Below, in pieces: positions 12,133 through 24,182 of a stretch of 64,000 nt of DNA; position 1 is the first letter of the stretch; each line of letters opens with the position of its first letter. The translations under genes and the position numbers were made by a program. Origin of the DNA: Sarcomyxa edulis (Eukaryota > Basidiomycota > Agaricomycetes > Agaricales > Mycenaceae); the NCBI GenBank assembly GCA_009761415.1, contig QUOL01000013.1:424501-488500 (forward strand). Direction: 5' to 3'. Below the pieces are notes generated by a model. The model had not been told where the DNA came from, did no database searches, and was given only the letters and a program-made list of their open reading frames with translations.

Positions 12133-14345
12133 ATGTCCATTGCTAGCTCCTCGCCAGCTCCTGTTCTTCACTTCGACAATACGCTAGGGGCACTTCTCAT
12201 TGGTGGGCTTGTGGCCATCGCGTTAGTAAACTTTTATTTTGCATTGGCCTTGTGCGTTCTGACTTGGCTCTCGTGCACTCAGGTTGTGGGGCATCATTTG
12301 CGTCCAAACATTCAACTTTTTCTCTCGTGGTTCGAGAGATAGTCCAATCTTTAAACTTCTTGTGAGTAGGGGTTCTGTTCCATGCACGGATATGTCTATT
12401 TTTGCCATTGTGCCCTAGATCGTGTTTCTCTGGTCAGTCCGCCGCGTCCAATCAGATTGTCAAAGTAGCATTGACGCGATATATGGGCCAGGGCATTGGA
12501 TACTTTAGATTCCGTCCTGGACGGCCACATTCTTTACTACTATCTCGTCACAAATTACACACATCCCGCGGCTATCTTCACTCCTGTATGGTGGGTAATG
12601 AGCACACACAATGAATCTGATGGATTACTGACGCGCCCTTTTGACTCTCTATCAGGAGCGTGGTGGTATGTTTTTTCTTCAATTCCACTTGTCAAGATGT
12701 TGACATTTTACCTGTCTAGCTTCACGTCGCAGTTACGGTGAGTTTTCTTCTCCGAGAATCCCCACTATGGAAGACTCAACAAGTCTTGTTGCCAACAGTC
12801 AATATGCGACTTCGTCGTACGAAGGTCTATTGTCCGTTAAGTTTGTATGCCTTTTACCGTCTGACTTTTCTTGTCAGCATGTTTGCACGTCGTGTATACA
12901 AGCGTAAGCTGCATGCGCGTCGTAGTGGCCCTTTGGTTCTGATTGGACTCAAATTCAAGTTAGCAACGGCAATATCTACTTCACAACCTGGATCGTAAGT
13001 GACTGCATATGCTGGCAAGCCTCGTCTTACCTGTCTTACTCAGGTCGCCATCTCATTGACTGATCTGAGTGAGTATCCAAAATTCATACTCAATTCTGCT
13101 TGACTCATATTCACACCAAGTATGTGGACTTGGTACGTGCATCTACCTCTGTTTAGTGCCTAACATTAGATTCTGACGTGAGTGTAACCATACCCTCTAG
13201 TCATTACTGTGAAGGCGTCAGTCAGTCTCTCACTCGCGCTTTTGTCTTCTAAGTTGTTCCTAACAGGTGGGGAATTGCGTCTTACCTCGATCTGAACACA
13301 CTATCTGTAAGTCTGTGTGCTTTCTATGGGCGTATCATCTTCATTCCTTGTTCCACCAGACTCTCATGTATCTCAATTTTGCGGCTGGCACAACGTCCGA
13401 TGTTTGTACTTTCCATTTGTCTCGACTACTAACCGTTGTCTGACTGTTTACTACAGGCGAGTGTAGCCATTTTCTTGTGCTACTATCTTCGGAAATCGAG
13501 GACAGGGTTCCGCAGGTACTGAGGGATTTGATATATCAATACTGCACCTTAGCTCATCTTTATCCCTAGAACCGACTCACTGATCAGAATCCTTATGATG
13601 TATACCATAAATACCGGTTAGTAGAGATCTGCAATCTTACTTTGATCGTAACTAGCTAACTCCTCAGTGGTGCAGGTGCTATTGTTGCGTACGTGGTTTC
13701 TGCTGCTCTCTACGTGAGCTTGGCTGATCAGGAGTATCCCTCAGCTTGGATGCTAGTCTGGGACTGATCACTGTAGGCCCTTAATATCAGGTATAATGAT
13801 GAGAACTAACATAGATGCAGTACATTGTGATGCCCTTGAACTTCATGTGAGAGGAATCCCCAATTTTCAAGGCTGTTCAGTGGCTTACCAGACTTGTCCA
13901 GTTTCCTTGCATTCTATCTGCTCTTGAGTAAATGTACGTCTGGACCCTTGATCTCTGGTATAAAATGATCTTATTGTTCGCACCTTGAAATTCAGTGTAT
14001 CTGAACTCTTACCTCGCCGCGTACGTCCTCTACAAAATCCCTTCTACGTTCTAGCGGCTAATAGGATGTCTCAAGTCTGAATGCAAGGCAAAGCTTGCGC
14101 GAGAAGGGAGAGGACCAACCTGTATCAATTCATCTATCTCGGATCACTCAATCGCACGATCGATACGGACCTCCTACTGATTCGATTATGCCTGTAGTTG
14201 TTGAGAAGGTATGGTACTTTGCTCGTCTTGTGCCTTCTTTTGGCTCACTCCAATATGTAAGCAGCAAAGCCGGACAGAGACTCTGGCAATCTCGGTACAG
14301 ACAATGGTGGACCAAAAGCTAGACGATGGTCCCAGGGCTTACTAA
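12133..14345 (+). CDS. DUF6534-type multi-spanning membrane protein
   Basis: The gene is chopped into about 15 short exons. I could splice it in one frame from MSIASSSPAPVLHFDNTLGA to the C terminus. Recognisable pieces are ALWGIICVQTFNFF, FKLLIVFLWALDTL, LDGHILYYYLVTNY, SMFARRVYKLSNGN, ASYLDLNTLSTLMYLNFAAG, SVAIFLCYYLRKSRTGFRRT, DSLIRILMMYTINTG, YIVMPLNFIFLAFYLLLSKL and YLNSYLAALNARQSLREKG. These match the large agaricomycete family of seven-helix proteins annotated as DUF6534. The SRTGFRRTDSLI and LNARxSLR blocks are typical. The function of the family is unknown and a receptor-like role is only speculation. The end is uncertain: with a last intron from about 14210 the frame ends at 14345, without it at 14322. 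Several donors are non-optimal, such as GTTAGT after the first exon. Confidence 0.78.
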
Positions 14346-15031
14346 ATTATCTTCGCTGTGTCGCTCTTCTAATGCGAAGGCTCCAGTCTCTCAGAGATCT
14401 GTACAACTTGACGAGGAGAGGACGGACAATGCTCACCTTTGAGAGGGTATTTGGACTATATGATCTTTGGTCCCGAACGTTGAAGCCTACCGTCCGTAAA
14501 GTTTGTCAAGACCAAACGTTAAACAGTGGCACCGGTCACTGCCCATGCGTCCGTCTCATTCCGACTCGGATCTTGTTCTTTCTCTTCTTTGTCCTGGCGT
14601 GGTCGACGTCGGCAAGGTTCAAACCTCTGAAGCAGCAATGAGCAAGACCGGATTCAAATACTCGATCGCCTTCCACAGGAAGAGCACGTCTATTCATGGC
14701 GTAATTGTCTGACCAATCGTGCCTTGAGCTTGACTGATGAGTTCAACGGTCAACCGTTCCTCGAATCTGCCACAATCGCCATGGATGAGAGATTCCTTTT
14801 CATAGCTATCGTAGGTCCTTGGAGTACAACAATGCTAGTTTCAAAAATAAGAAATTGAATTTTATGAGATCATACTTACTGACCCGGCCATAAGGCACAC
14901 CGCACATAGCCTAGCTCCTTTAGGCGACTCGAACGGTGGTTTTCCTGATTTTTCTTTGAGGATCACTTCACATGCCCTGCAGCTCCAAGTTGCAGTGAGG
15001 ATCAACCGACAGTGCCCCCAATCGCGACATC
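14346..15031. other. intergenic region
   Basis: Between the DUF6534 gene and the ATG27-like gene. Short open frames exist on + (14372-14712) but have no recognisable similarity. The region should contain the ATG27 promoter. Confidence 0.4.
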
Positions 15032-16361
15032 ATGTTGTTCACTACCCTCGCTAGCCTTACTTTGCTTCTCATCTCTGGTACAATAGACAGAGCAAAGGCG
15101 CATATCACGATTCTTCCAGATCCGCCTTATCGCCACAATGTCAGGATGGATCTATTGGCTTCTGACTGTCGTCTCGTACTGGGTCAGAAGGAGTACAACC
15201 TGTGCCCTTTGCTTGATTACAAACACACAGTTCTTCGAGATGACGGCAACGGGGTTGATGGGTCTAGTTTGGTCTATACAGTGGCGCTAGCTGGCACTGT
15301 TGAGCAAGACGGACAGGTAAGTAATGTATACAAGCAAGCTCGGAGCAGGAGGCAGTCGCATCTGATCTGTTATTTCTAACATCCTTCTCGAAGTGCCCAC
15401 CTGGGACGCGAATATGCTTAGATGGTAAATCAGACTATTCTTTCGCATTGCTTCATTTGTGAGATAACTCATGAGTGTAGATCCGAGTAATCGTGCGAAG
15501 CTGTCTACAGCTCCAGCTCTATCTAGCACGCCGGGAGACCTGACGATCATCATTGATGGTAAGCAGCTTGCGGGATTCGTTGGATTTCTCGAAGTAACAT
15601 CATATAGCTCGTCTCGAGTTGCTATTGGTCAACAATTTCTATCATGACGGTCGGCCGAGCACTGCCCATATTAATCTGTTGTGTGATCATGATATCGCTG
15701 AGAAAGTGAGTCTTATAGCTACATCATCTGTTTCGGTCTGACCTTGCTTGTGTGTCGCGATAGCCTTCGACTCTGAAATTCATAGAGGTATCCTCTGATG
15801 ACATACATATGTTCTCCTGGACTACCGAATATGCCTGTGGACAACGGGTATCGTCGTTAACTGAATCAGCCCAGCTGCTATCAGAGGGCAATGACTCACC
15901 AGATAGCAACTCTACAAACAAAGACGAAGACGGCCAGGAGCGAGATCTCCTTCACACAAAGCCGTTCCCTGGCTCTAGACGTTCCGTCGCGACGACTCTT
16001 CTTCTGACGGCGTAAGTCCTGCCATCTGAATAACATATTATTCTCCATAAATATTGACCGATCTTACAGAGGTTTGATCTCAATCGTCGGGCTCCTGATC
16101 TATTCGCCGCCTGCCCCCGTCACAAAGTTTGTCAACTTGTACATTCGTCCACTCCAGTTCCGGGTGGGAGAACAGAGGCTCATCCGTTGGTTGCAAGAGG
16201 ATGCAGTAGGGCTCGAGAATCTCGATGCCGATGAAGAGGACGTCATGGTGAACGCCATTCCTATAGATGCGGTAGACGAGGAAGCTGGTCAGTATATCCC
16301 GCTAAAGCCGAGTCCGAGGAAGAATTTTGTAAAGAATTATGGGAGTGCGATAATGCGATGA
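15032..16361 (+). CDS. ATG27: Atg27-like type I membrane protein (MRH domain)
   Basis: Six exons join in frame. An N-terminal signal peptide (MLFTTLASLTLLLISGT..., likely cut after AKA) leads into a mannose-6-phosphate-receptor-homology lumenal domain with paired cysteines. Marks are KEYNLCPLLDYKH, CPPGTRICLD, LLVNNFYHDGRPSTAHINLL followed by CDHD, and HMFSWTTEYACGQR. A Ser-rich linker, one transmembrane helix (LISIVGLLIYSPPA) and an acidic cytosolic tail follow. The tail contains YIPL, which fits a YxxPhi sorting signal. In yeast Atg27 cycles between Golgi, endosome and vacuole and helps deliver Atg9 membranes to the autophagosome site. The layout agrees with Atg27 in length and order, but other MRH cargo receptors share it, so the symbol is probable and not certain. 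Confidence 0.75.
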
Positions 16362-16450
16362 GGAGGAATTCAAGAGGAGACAGAAGTCGAATTTGCTTGT
16401 ATTTAGAATATGATTGTATATAGCCTGTATTTGCCTCTATGTAGCGCCCG

Positions 16451-17271
16451 GACATCAGAAAGAGGAGGGCTTACATCTCCAAGCCTGCTCGACGGGAGTA
16501 TGGGCCTGCTCGACGGGAGTATGGCAACGGGGCCAGCCTTGATCTGGCCTTTTGCTGCATCCGTGAAATGGAGGGAGTCCCAACCGAGTCAAAACACAAG
16601 GAAAGCAACCGAGAAAACATATCTGCCATAGAAAGACAGGCCTTGTTTCTTTGTTGAAAAGACATAGAGGGCCATACACCATGGAAAGTGAGCCCTGGGA
16701 CGTAAGACGAATTGTTCAAATCGAGAAGAGAAACGATATGCACTCACGTAATCCATGACCATCCACGGACCGCCCACGACACCATTTGCGTCGTTGTCGT
16801 GCGTGTGGATTTTCGGAATAGGAATTGATGTGTCTCCTTTCAAATAGACCATGGTGGCAACCTACTCTTGATGAGGAGATGGACCGATACAAAAACTTAC
16901 CTCGGATTCGAACGTCCACGGAATGGTGACAGCTCTCCGTGGCATTGCCGCCATGAAAGGAAATTCTACGCAAGCGACGTACGCCTTTCCTGAACGAAGG
17001 CGTAGATGGGCTGCCTACGTGAACGCGTTTGATGAAGATTTCGTAGGTGGCCGAGACCAGTAAGATGCCTACAAAATGCCTACTCCCTGGGGCGGTTTCA
17101 ACGACGGTACGCATAGAGGACTACATTGATCATACTCACGATATGCCATCAAGGTCACCTCAAAACATCTGTCGCTGAATTCATCTTCTACGCGTCCAAT
17201 GATGGGCTCGGTGTCCACCCTTCTTTGCTGCTGTAAACCTCGAAGCCAGTATAGATGGGAGCTGAGGACAT
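16451..17271 (-). pseudogene. truncated APH-like gene copy
   Basis: This is a decayed copy of the gene at 43330-44680, in the opposite orientation. The match begins upstream of the start (ATG at 17271, flank alike to about 17390). It covers the first exon, the 14-base microexon, an exon with SIPIPKIHTHDNDANGVVGG and PWMVMDYV, and part of the next exon. It then stops abruptly near 16460, before the catalytic DLHPYN and IDWEG motifs. About 10 bases are missing in exon 1 (near 17217), which shifts the frame. The truncated end carries a 21-base tandem duplication (16483-16524). It can therefore no longer encode the kinase-like protein. Confidence 0.8.
16483..16524. repeat. 21-bp tandem duplication
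   Basis: Two identical 21-base units lie back to back (16483-16503 and 16504-16524) at the broken end of the APH-like pseudogene. The intact paralogue near 44100 has only one unit. It is probably a scar of the event that truncated the copy. Confidence 0.85.
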
Positions 17272-17708
17272 CCTAGACGTATAAGAAAACGTTCAGAGAA
17301 GACGGATGGCTGGGGCTCTGCAGTTCTGGAGATAGTGGTCGATCAAAGGTCGATGACACAAATTTATCTTCGGAATCGAGATTTACACCTATCACGTGTT
17401 GACGACGGAGCCAAAGTGTGGCAAACTACCGCCGACGGTAGCAGAAGTTGCAAATTCATCTTTCGCGACATCCTTATAGCTACAGGCCCGAATAGCAAGA
17501 AACATAAAATCCCAATTGAAATATCGCAAAAACTAATCCGAGTGAATGGTGGAGTTATCTACAAGTGTGAAGCATGGAAGAAATCGTGAAAGGACATCAG
17601 CCTCGTTTTGCGAGGTCATAAATCACGTTGACATCGATGTCAACGGGTGAAATCTTCAGAAGGATATATGTGAGCATGATTAATAGAGATAGAAAGAGTT
17701 CCGACGTA
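17272..17708. other. duplicated APH upstream flank and spacer
   Basis: The part up to about 17390 matches the upstream flank of the intact APH-like gene (43180-43330), read on the minus strand. The rest shows no recognisable coding content. Confidence 0.5.
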
Positions 17709-18125
17709 CTAAGAGCAGAAAGGAAAAAGTGGCATAATTCTCAAACTCGGCATACAATCATTTGGTACCGGGCAGAGTGGCAGGGAATCCGCGGGGGTGG
17801 TGTTTCCAGTATGCATTACCTCCTGGAATGGGCTGAGAATAAAAGTTTGGAATCAGACAGGAATAATGAGCATAGTAGAGAGGTTGCAACTTACTTGATT
17901 CTGAGGAGTTGCATCGTCTTGAGCGATATGAATTAGTCAACGAGCAATTCGAGATGAAGAATGAAGGGACCTACGGGAAACCAAGCACTCGAACGCGTGA
18001 ATCTTGATAGGATGAGACCTAGTGTCCTGGAGACAGACCCCGGCTCCGGCGCTATAAGCCACCCCGAGCTGCCAGACTGCGGTAGTGGCTTGTGCAGAGT
18101 TGAAGGTAACTGTCGAACAGCTCAT
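17709..18125 (-). CDS. possible small spliced gene, model unresolved
   Basis: A clear TATA box on the minus strand (18241-18249) is followed by a pyrimidine-rich leader and an ATG at 18125. That opens a frame starting MSCSTVTFNSAQATTAVWQL and running through GVAYSAGAGVC. Two further exons with good splice signals (GTAAGT near 17897, TTCTCAG near 17846) seem to follow. Depending on the first junction the end reads either PIPGGNAYWKHHPRGFPATL with a stop at 17758 or a different frame with a stop at 17709. I recognise no family. The promoter architecture suggests strong expression of a small product. I cannot fix the reading frame, so the protein should be treated as unknown. Confidence 0.3.
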
Positions 18126-18240
18126 GTTAATATGGTCAGAGGATCAGGCAAAAAGTACAGAAGAGGGTAGAAAGAGGAGGAAGAGCGACCAGGTGGGGGG
18201 AGATCGCAGAATGGGATGAAAAATATGTAGTCCCCCAGTT

Positions 18241-18249
18241 CCTTTTATA
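18241..18249 (-). promoter_or_regulatory. TATA box of the small minus-strand gene
   Basis: The minus strand reads TATAAAAGG here, 116 bases before the candidate ATG at 18125. A run of C and CT-rich leader sequence follows, the layout of a strongly transcribed fungal promoter. Confidence 0.55.
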
Positions 18250-18556
18250 GGCGGACCGGTGGCCCTCGGCCCAATCTGTGCCACTCCGCCTCACAATTTG
18301 TCGATTAGCCCCCAAAAAAGGAAATTAAGTGCGACCGATGTTCTTGATTGAAGTCTTAGACAAGTAGTTCGCAGAACGATGTATATAAAACAGGAAAAAT
18401 AGTATTATGTAGTCGACAGTCCATTTTCATAGATGACAGGGGAGTGTAGTACTAGTGGCTAACAAAAGTCCATAAGCTTGTAAGTCGACTAGAATCGTGT
18501 ATCAAAATTAGGGCCAAAAGAGCAGCAACGTTGAAGATTGTACTTGTCCCGCCGAC

Positions 18557-19889
18557 TCAAACAATGCTGCGCAGATCATAATCTCTCGGTAGAGATAGTA
18601 TCCCTGGCTGGACCATGCTGAATTCCGCGTGCTTTGCAAGATCCCGCAATAGTTGCCCACGTTCTCTTCCCTCGGCCCATAACGGCGAACGACGCGCAAT
18701 TTCGTCCTGAAGATATATCTCTAGAGCCTCTGTTTCTTCGAAGACTTGAGGATCACTGATCATGCCAACGTTGAAGAATAAAGAAGAGATATTCCAGATA
18801 TGACTCGTTCTTGCGCCTTCCCAGTCGATAACGCCTACAATTTTCGTCGGGTCGTCAGGTGAGACAATGACATTGTGTGGGCGAAAGTCTACGGCTTTCA
18901 AAGCAATGGAGGACACCCAATTGGCATTCGGTCCATCGAAAAAGAACGCGTTTCGTTCAATCGTCTCCAGAGTCGCATTAATGTTCTCGTAGTCGGCTTC
19001 GGTGAGAGGGTATTTGACATTGTCGTAGGAAAGATCTCTACGTGCCGTGGCCCGCAACCAATCGACAGTTTTGGGGAACGGGCCACAATTGGAACGTAGA
19101 GGAGCGCTTACGTCTCCAACTCTGTTTGATGAGAGGACGGCAACGGGCCCAAGCGCGATCTCTCCCGAGTCGTGTTCCGGGAAATGCAGGCTACCAATCG
19201 AAGTGAACCGCAGGGAAAGGAGTTGGGCCCAGATATCGGCCACAGAGGAATACACCTTCATTCTTTGATCCGTTGTCATCGAGCACCATACGCTGAGTAG
19301 ATCGGGTCCTCGAACCTGTTGAACCGTTGACGATCAGTCCAGTCTATAGAGATCACAATTGACCTGCACTCACGTAGTCCATGACCATCCACGGCCCACC
19401 AACAGTACCGTCTTCGTCCTTGTCGTACATATATACCTTGGGAATCGGAATGCTGGTTTTCTCCTGGAGGTATTTAATGGTGGCAACCTACGGTAGAAAT
19501 GTTAGGGCTGAATCAAAGCACTGAAAACGATCTTACCTCGGACGCCATTTTCCACGATGTTGTGGGACCCATAATCGAGAAATCTACGCGAGCGATGTAT
19601 CCAGCTCCTGAGCTGAGGCGGAAATGCGCGACCTGAACAGCATAGACCATAAACGAGCAGTGGTAGCACAAGTAGAAAAACCTACGAAATGGGAACTTCC
19701 TGAGGATAGAGGGTCAAGAAGAAGAATACTCTGCGGAGGAATATATTGCTTACGAAATGCCGCCAAAGTGACTTCGACGCACTTGTCCTTGAAATGAGAT
19801 TCCACCCGTTCCATGATTGGTCCAAGGCGTGGCCATGTCACTTCGTCAGGAAGCACCTCAAAACCGGTATAGATAACAGTGGCAGGCAT
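18557..19889 (-). CDS. aminoglycoside-phosphotransferase (APH)-like protein
   Basis: Five exons including a 14-base microexon (19686-19699) join in frame to about 380 residues, starting MPATVIYTGFEVLPDEVTWP. The kinase-like N lobe contains GAGYIARVDF, SIPIPKVYMYDKDEDG and GPWMVMDYVRGPDLL. The C lobe has AVDFRPHNVIVSPDDPTKIV and GVIDWEGARTSHIWN, equivalent to the catalytic HxDxxxxN loop and the DFG-like IDWEG. The catalytic Asp, Asn and metal-binding Asp are present, but the His before the catalytic Asp is replaced (AVD). Fungal APH-like proteins are a large family of mostly unknown substrate. This is not evidence of drug resistance. A broken copy lies just downstream and an intact paralogue at 43330-44680. 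Confidence 0.83.
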
Positions 19890-20856
19890 TACGAATAATG
19901 GTGATTGAAGTTATTCGACGCGCGTCGTCTAAGTCCCACAAATAGGGCCACGGGGAGTGTAGAAATTAGTCGTGGAGAAAGTAAATCGAAAGCAAGATGA
20001 AGGTTTTGGACAACTTGAAGTTGAAAAGGAAAAGGAAAAGTGAGTGGCTCGAGAGATTCAGCTTCCGGCGACCACATCCGGGCATTGCCGAGCCAAGTCT
20101 TTTCCCGATCTTGCCTCCGATCCTCGATTCCAGCGATAGCGTCCTCTTCCTATGCTCGTATATTTGACTTGAACGGAAACAAATCCGGTACTTCTTTGGT
20201 GTGCTCTAGCATCCCAGCCTTACATTCGTTGTGGACTGATGAGATCGTTCCACTCATACAGGCTGGATGCATGGACCCGGAGCTGAGAAAGGATAGTCGT
20301 GCAGTGGAATACAGAAGGTCCTGAAAGCTGAGAGCGGCTAAATCGAGTTTGATTCGGGGTTTCTTTCCGAAATACCGAGGTCGCCTCCAACTCCTTATGG
20401 CTCTTACCTTCTGATCGATTTGATGTGATAGGATTTGATATCGTTAAACAACGTTGTGCAGGACGTCGAAGCGATATGGTCGAGGCGCGTGGGTTCTTGT
20501 TTGCCATACACGTATGGCAGACACTATACGGGTATATCATGGCAGCAAACTTCGGGCCCGCGTTTCGTTGTAACCTTTCGTCTCCCTCTTTGGAGTTTAG
20601 CGCTCATACTTCAGACAGTGTTCAGATCCTGATAGGTCTGCTAGACAGGCTTTTGCGCCCATCGACGTATTATTCGGGAGGAACGGTGTCGATGCTATCG
20701 GTTCTACGCTGGCGCTTGTGACTCAACGGGACTGCTTCGATTTCTTATCTTCTCTATATTTATGTTGGAAAGATAAGAAGTCGGAGATGGTTTAGCGTCG
20801 TGCATAAAACGGCCCGTCAATTGAGGGAACACCTTTGAGTACTTACATCCCTCGTC
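19890..20856. other. divergent promoter region
   Basis: Lies between the 5' ends of the APH-like gene (-) and DUR3 (+). Open frames on both strands (for example 20425-20721 on +) show no family resemblance and no splice support. The region presumably carries both promoters. No clear TATA or GATA-factor cluster could be assigned by eye. Confidence 0.4.
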
Positions 20857-23800
20857 ATGTCCAGTACAGCCCCAGTCTTACCTCAAGGTGCAGGCTATGG
20901 AGTCGGTCAGTCGTCCCTAGAATTTGACGCTTTGAGCATCTATTAACTTTGTTTGCAGTTGTCGGTGAGGACTGAGCCTACCTTAATTCATCTCCGTCAG
21001 GTTGAACTCGTATACAGGCATTGGACTATTTTTCTCCGCTTTTATGTTGTGTCTTACAGCTATTCAAGCACGGTACACTGGATTCTCGCCTAAGAATGCG
21101 GAGGAGTTCAGTAGCGCCTCGAGGAGTGTCAAACCTGGCTTGATAGCATCGGGAATTGTATCCGCTTGGTGAGCGTGATGTTTAACTCAGAAACGGATCA
21201 TAAGTTGATCACTATTTGATGTAGGACGTGGGCTGCGACTTTGGTCAGTGTCAAGACTAATCCACCCTCACATCCTCAACTTAGAGACGTATACCTCGTA
21301 GCTGCAATCTAGCGCTGTCGCGTATAAATACGGAATTTCGGGACCTTGGTGGTATGGATCAGGAGCAACGATCCAAGGTATGCATGCATAACTCCCCTTC
21401 AATTGGCCTTATTCTGATCAACGTCGAAGTTCTGTTGTTTGCAATGGTGAGTTATGTCTCTAAACTCTCCAAGGCAATCATTCATGCCACCCAGCTTGCT
21501 GCAAAACTGAAGCGCAACGCCCCTGGGGCTCATACTTGGTTGGAAATTGTTGCTGTACGATGGGGCAAGACCGCCCACTTAATTTTTATGTTCTTTGGGT
21601 AAGTATAGAAGTCTACAGAGCGATAGCTCAATGTTTCTGTATTAATATTCTCGTTCGACTGATAGGCTCGCGACCAACATAATCGTGTCGTCTATGCTTA
21701 TCCTCGGGGGCTCTGCGACAGTCACAGCCTTGACGGGAATGAATACTATCGCTGTAAGTGGTGGCATTTGGAGTTCAGAGTACGCAACCTGAGCATTGTT
21801 CTGCGCTAGGCATGCTTCTTGATTCCTCTGGGAGTGGCAATATACGTCGTCGGTATGTGTTCAGTCTGCGATCCTAGCTGACGCAGAGTAATAACCGTGT
21901 GATGGCATATAGTTGGAGGAATGAGGTAGGCCGCTCAGTATCGTTTCTACTTACGATTCATCTCATTTATATACGGACTTTCCAGATCGACCTTGTTGTG
22001 TGACTAGTTCGTGCTAACATCACCATCATGTCCGCTACCGACTGACTAAGCCTATGCAGCTCACATACAACAGTTCTGTTTGCCATTATCCTCACATTCG
22101 TATTCACCGTGTACGCTACAAGTCCAAAAATAGGAAGCCCGACCAAAATGCACGAGCTCCTCGTCAGTGCATCCAAGGCTGATCCTGTCTCGGGCAACGC
22201 ACACGGCTCTTATCTCACTATGAGGTCCAGGAACGGATTGATTTTTGGCGTCATAAACATCATCGGTACGTACCGAAAGATACAGATACGAGATCTACTT
22301 ACGAAGCCTTACAATCTCAAAGGCAATTTTGCGACCGTCTTCCAAGATCAAGCTTATTGGCAACGGGCCATTGCGAGTAGACCTGGAAGCACTGTCAAAG
22401 CGTACCTTCTTGGAGGATTGGCATGGTATGTCTGCAGTCTCTCACCCATTTGCTCGAAATCTGCATCATTCTGATCCTTTTCCAAGGTTCGCTATTCCGT
22501 TCACCTTCGCAACTACTCTTGGATTGGCTGCTGTCGCTCTTCGGGGGGATCCGGCTATGCGGACGCTCTCCCCCGCTGACGTTTCTGCTGGGTTGCCTGC
22601 AGCTGCAGCTGCCAGCGCTATCCTCGGACAGTCCGGCGCGATAGCGTTGTTGGTCCTTCTATTCCTGGCTGTCACGAGTGCCACCTCAGCTGAACTCATC
22701 GCTGTATCGTCCGTCTTGACATATGATGTGTACAAGGTGCGATTCATTGTGTGTCTTCAAATGCAGGTCAATTGTGCTGATAGGCTGCAGAGGTATATCA
22801 ACCCTCAAGCAAATAATACACAAATCCTTCGCATGGGTCATATGATGGTCTGCCTCCCCCTGTGTTAGTCGTAGGGATTTTAGTCAATCTCATTCGTCGC
22901 AGGTTGCCTTCTTCGCATTGTGCATGGGCCTTGCTGGGTTGATCTTCTTTTATATTGGTGTATCGATGGGCTGGCTATACGTAAGTCATCTGCAATCTAC
23001 GCAGTGAACTGATGTTTACGTTCTTATGGCAGACTTTCATGGGAGTAATACTCGGCTCGGGGGTGGTTCCAATAGCGCTCTGTGTGACTTGGAGCAAGGC
23101 CAATAAATGGGGGTGCATCATAGCCTCTCTCGTTGGGTTTGGTGCGGGGATCATTGCTTGGTTGGTGACTACCAGCACATTAAATGGCGGAGTTATCAAC
23201 GTGACGGTATGAACGTCTCTTGTCTTCGAGTAATAACGTATAATCGTATCTCTGCTCGCTCCAGACTAGTGGCGGTAAATGGAGTCTTTGATCGGATGCG
23301 ATGACCAATACTGACAGGTATTACAGGGGATTTTGAGATGCTTGCCGGAAATTTGGCCTCTATTGGTGTAGGAGGGATCATTGCCACTGCAACGTCTTAC
23401 ATAGTATGTGCATTCCAAACCTATAGACCTCTTCACTTACCATCCTACTTTTCAGTGGCCCGACGACTTTGATTTCGCTTCCACTCGCGCCATCAATAGA
23501 CAGACCGATGCTCCTTCCGAACAGACTCAAGAGAAAGAGGTAAAACGCGAGGACGTGGATTACGAACAGAAGGAAAAAGTCACAGATGCATATTCTCACC
23601 CAGCAGCACAATCAGTGTCTGAGGTCTTCGAAGAGGATGACGACTTGAATCCAGTCGCGCTGAATAAAGCCTTTCGGTTCGCTGCATGGTCGTCATTGGC
23701 ACTGGTATGTGTCTTGCTTGATGAATCCAGCACAGCTGACCTTAGTGTGGATATTTTAGCTTCTCGTCTTGATTATCATTATCCCGCTCCCACTGTTCTT

Positions 23801-24065
23801 CGCTCAAACGATATATGGAGTCGGCGGGCTCACTGCGTGGGTGGTTATAGGCATGATCTGGACATTTATGTCTGCCATTACTGTTGTGATATATCCTCTG
23901 TGGGAGAGCCGAGCTGCTCTGAGTCAAATATTCCAAGGAATGGTCAAGGTGTGCCACTATATCATCAAAAGTCTTATATAACACGACTGAAATGTATATC
24001 AGGATGTATTCGCTCGAGGTAGCGGGAAGTACGTTGTGCCAACCACAAGGGCACCCTCTGTATGA
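20857..24065 (+). CDS. DUR3: DUR3-type urea/H+ or Na+ symporter (SSS family)
   Basis: Many exons join in frame to about 680 residues of very hydrophobic sequence. The start is MSSTAPVLPQGAGYGVVVGI at 20857. Family marks in order are TGFSPKNAEEFSSASRSVKP, GIVSAWTWAATLLQSSAVAY, YGISGPWWYGSGATIQ, KRNAPGAHTWLEIVAVRWGK, HTTVLFAIILTFVF, NFATVFQDQAYWQRAIASRP, ATSATSAELIAVSSVLTYDV (as TSATSAEL in the text) and YINPQANNTQILRMGH. These identify the urea active transporter branch of the sodium:solute symporters. Dur3 brings urea, and in yeast also polyamines, across the plasma membrane and is usually induced when nitrogen is poor. A cytosolic acidic loop (EVFEEDDDLNP) precedes the last helices. All splice joins, including the exon ending GMRSTLLCDY, keep the frame. 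The gene ends 117 bases from the convergent GT61 gene. Confidence 0.9.
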
Positions 24066-24182
24066 TGCACATGACCTGTAGAACGAACGTACAATCACTG
24101 TATCAAAGTAGTCAAAAGTTCCATAACAAACGGAGCATGTAATCGAACTGGGGACGTAGGAACTGCGTGCTCTGGTAGACTA

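Noticed and set aside
13080..13260. Apparent frame break in the DUF6534 gene
   Set aside because: Using one 67-base intron (13134-13200) and the donor inside AAGGC|GTCAGT gives a continuous frame with the family pattern (GLVITVKAW).
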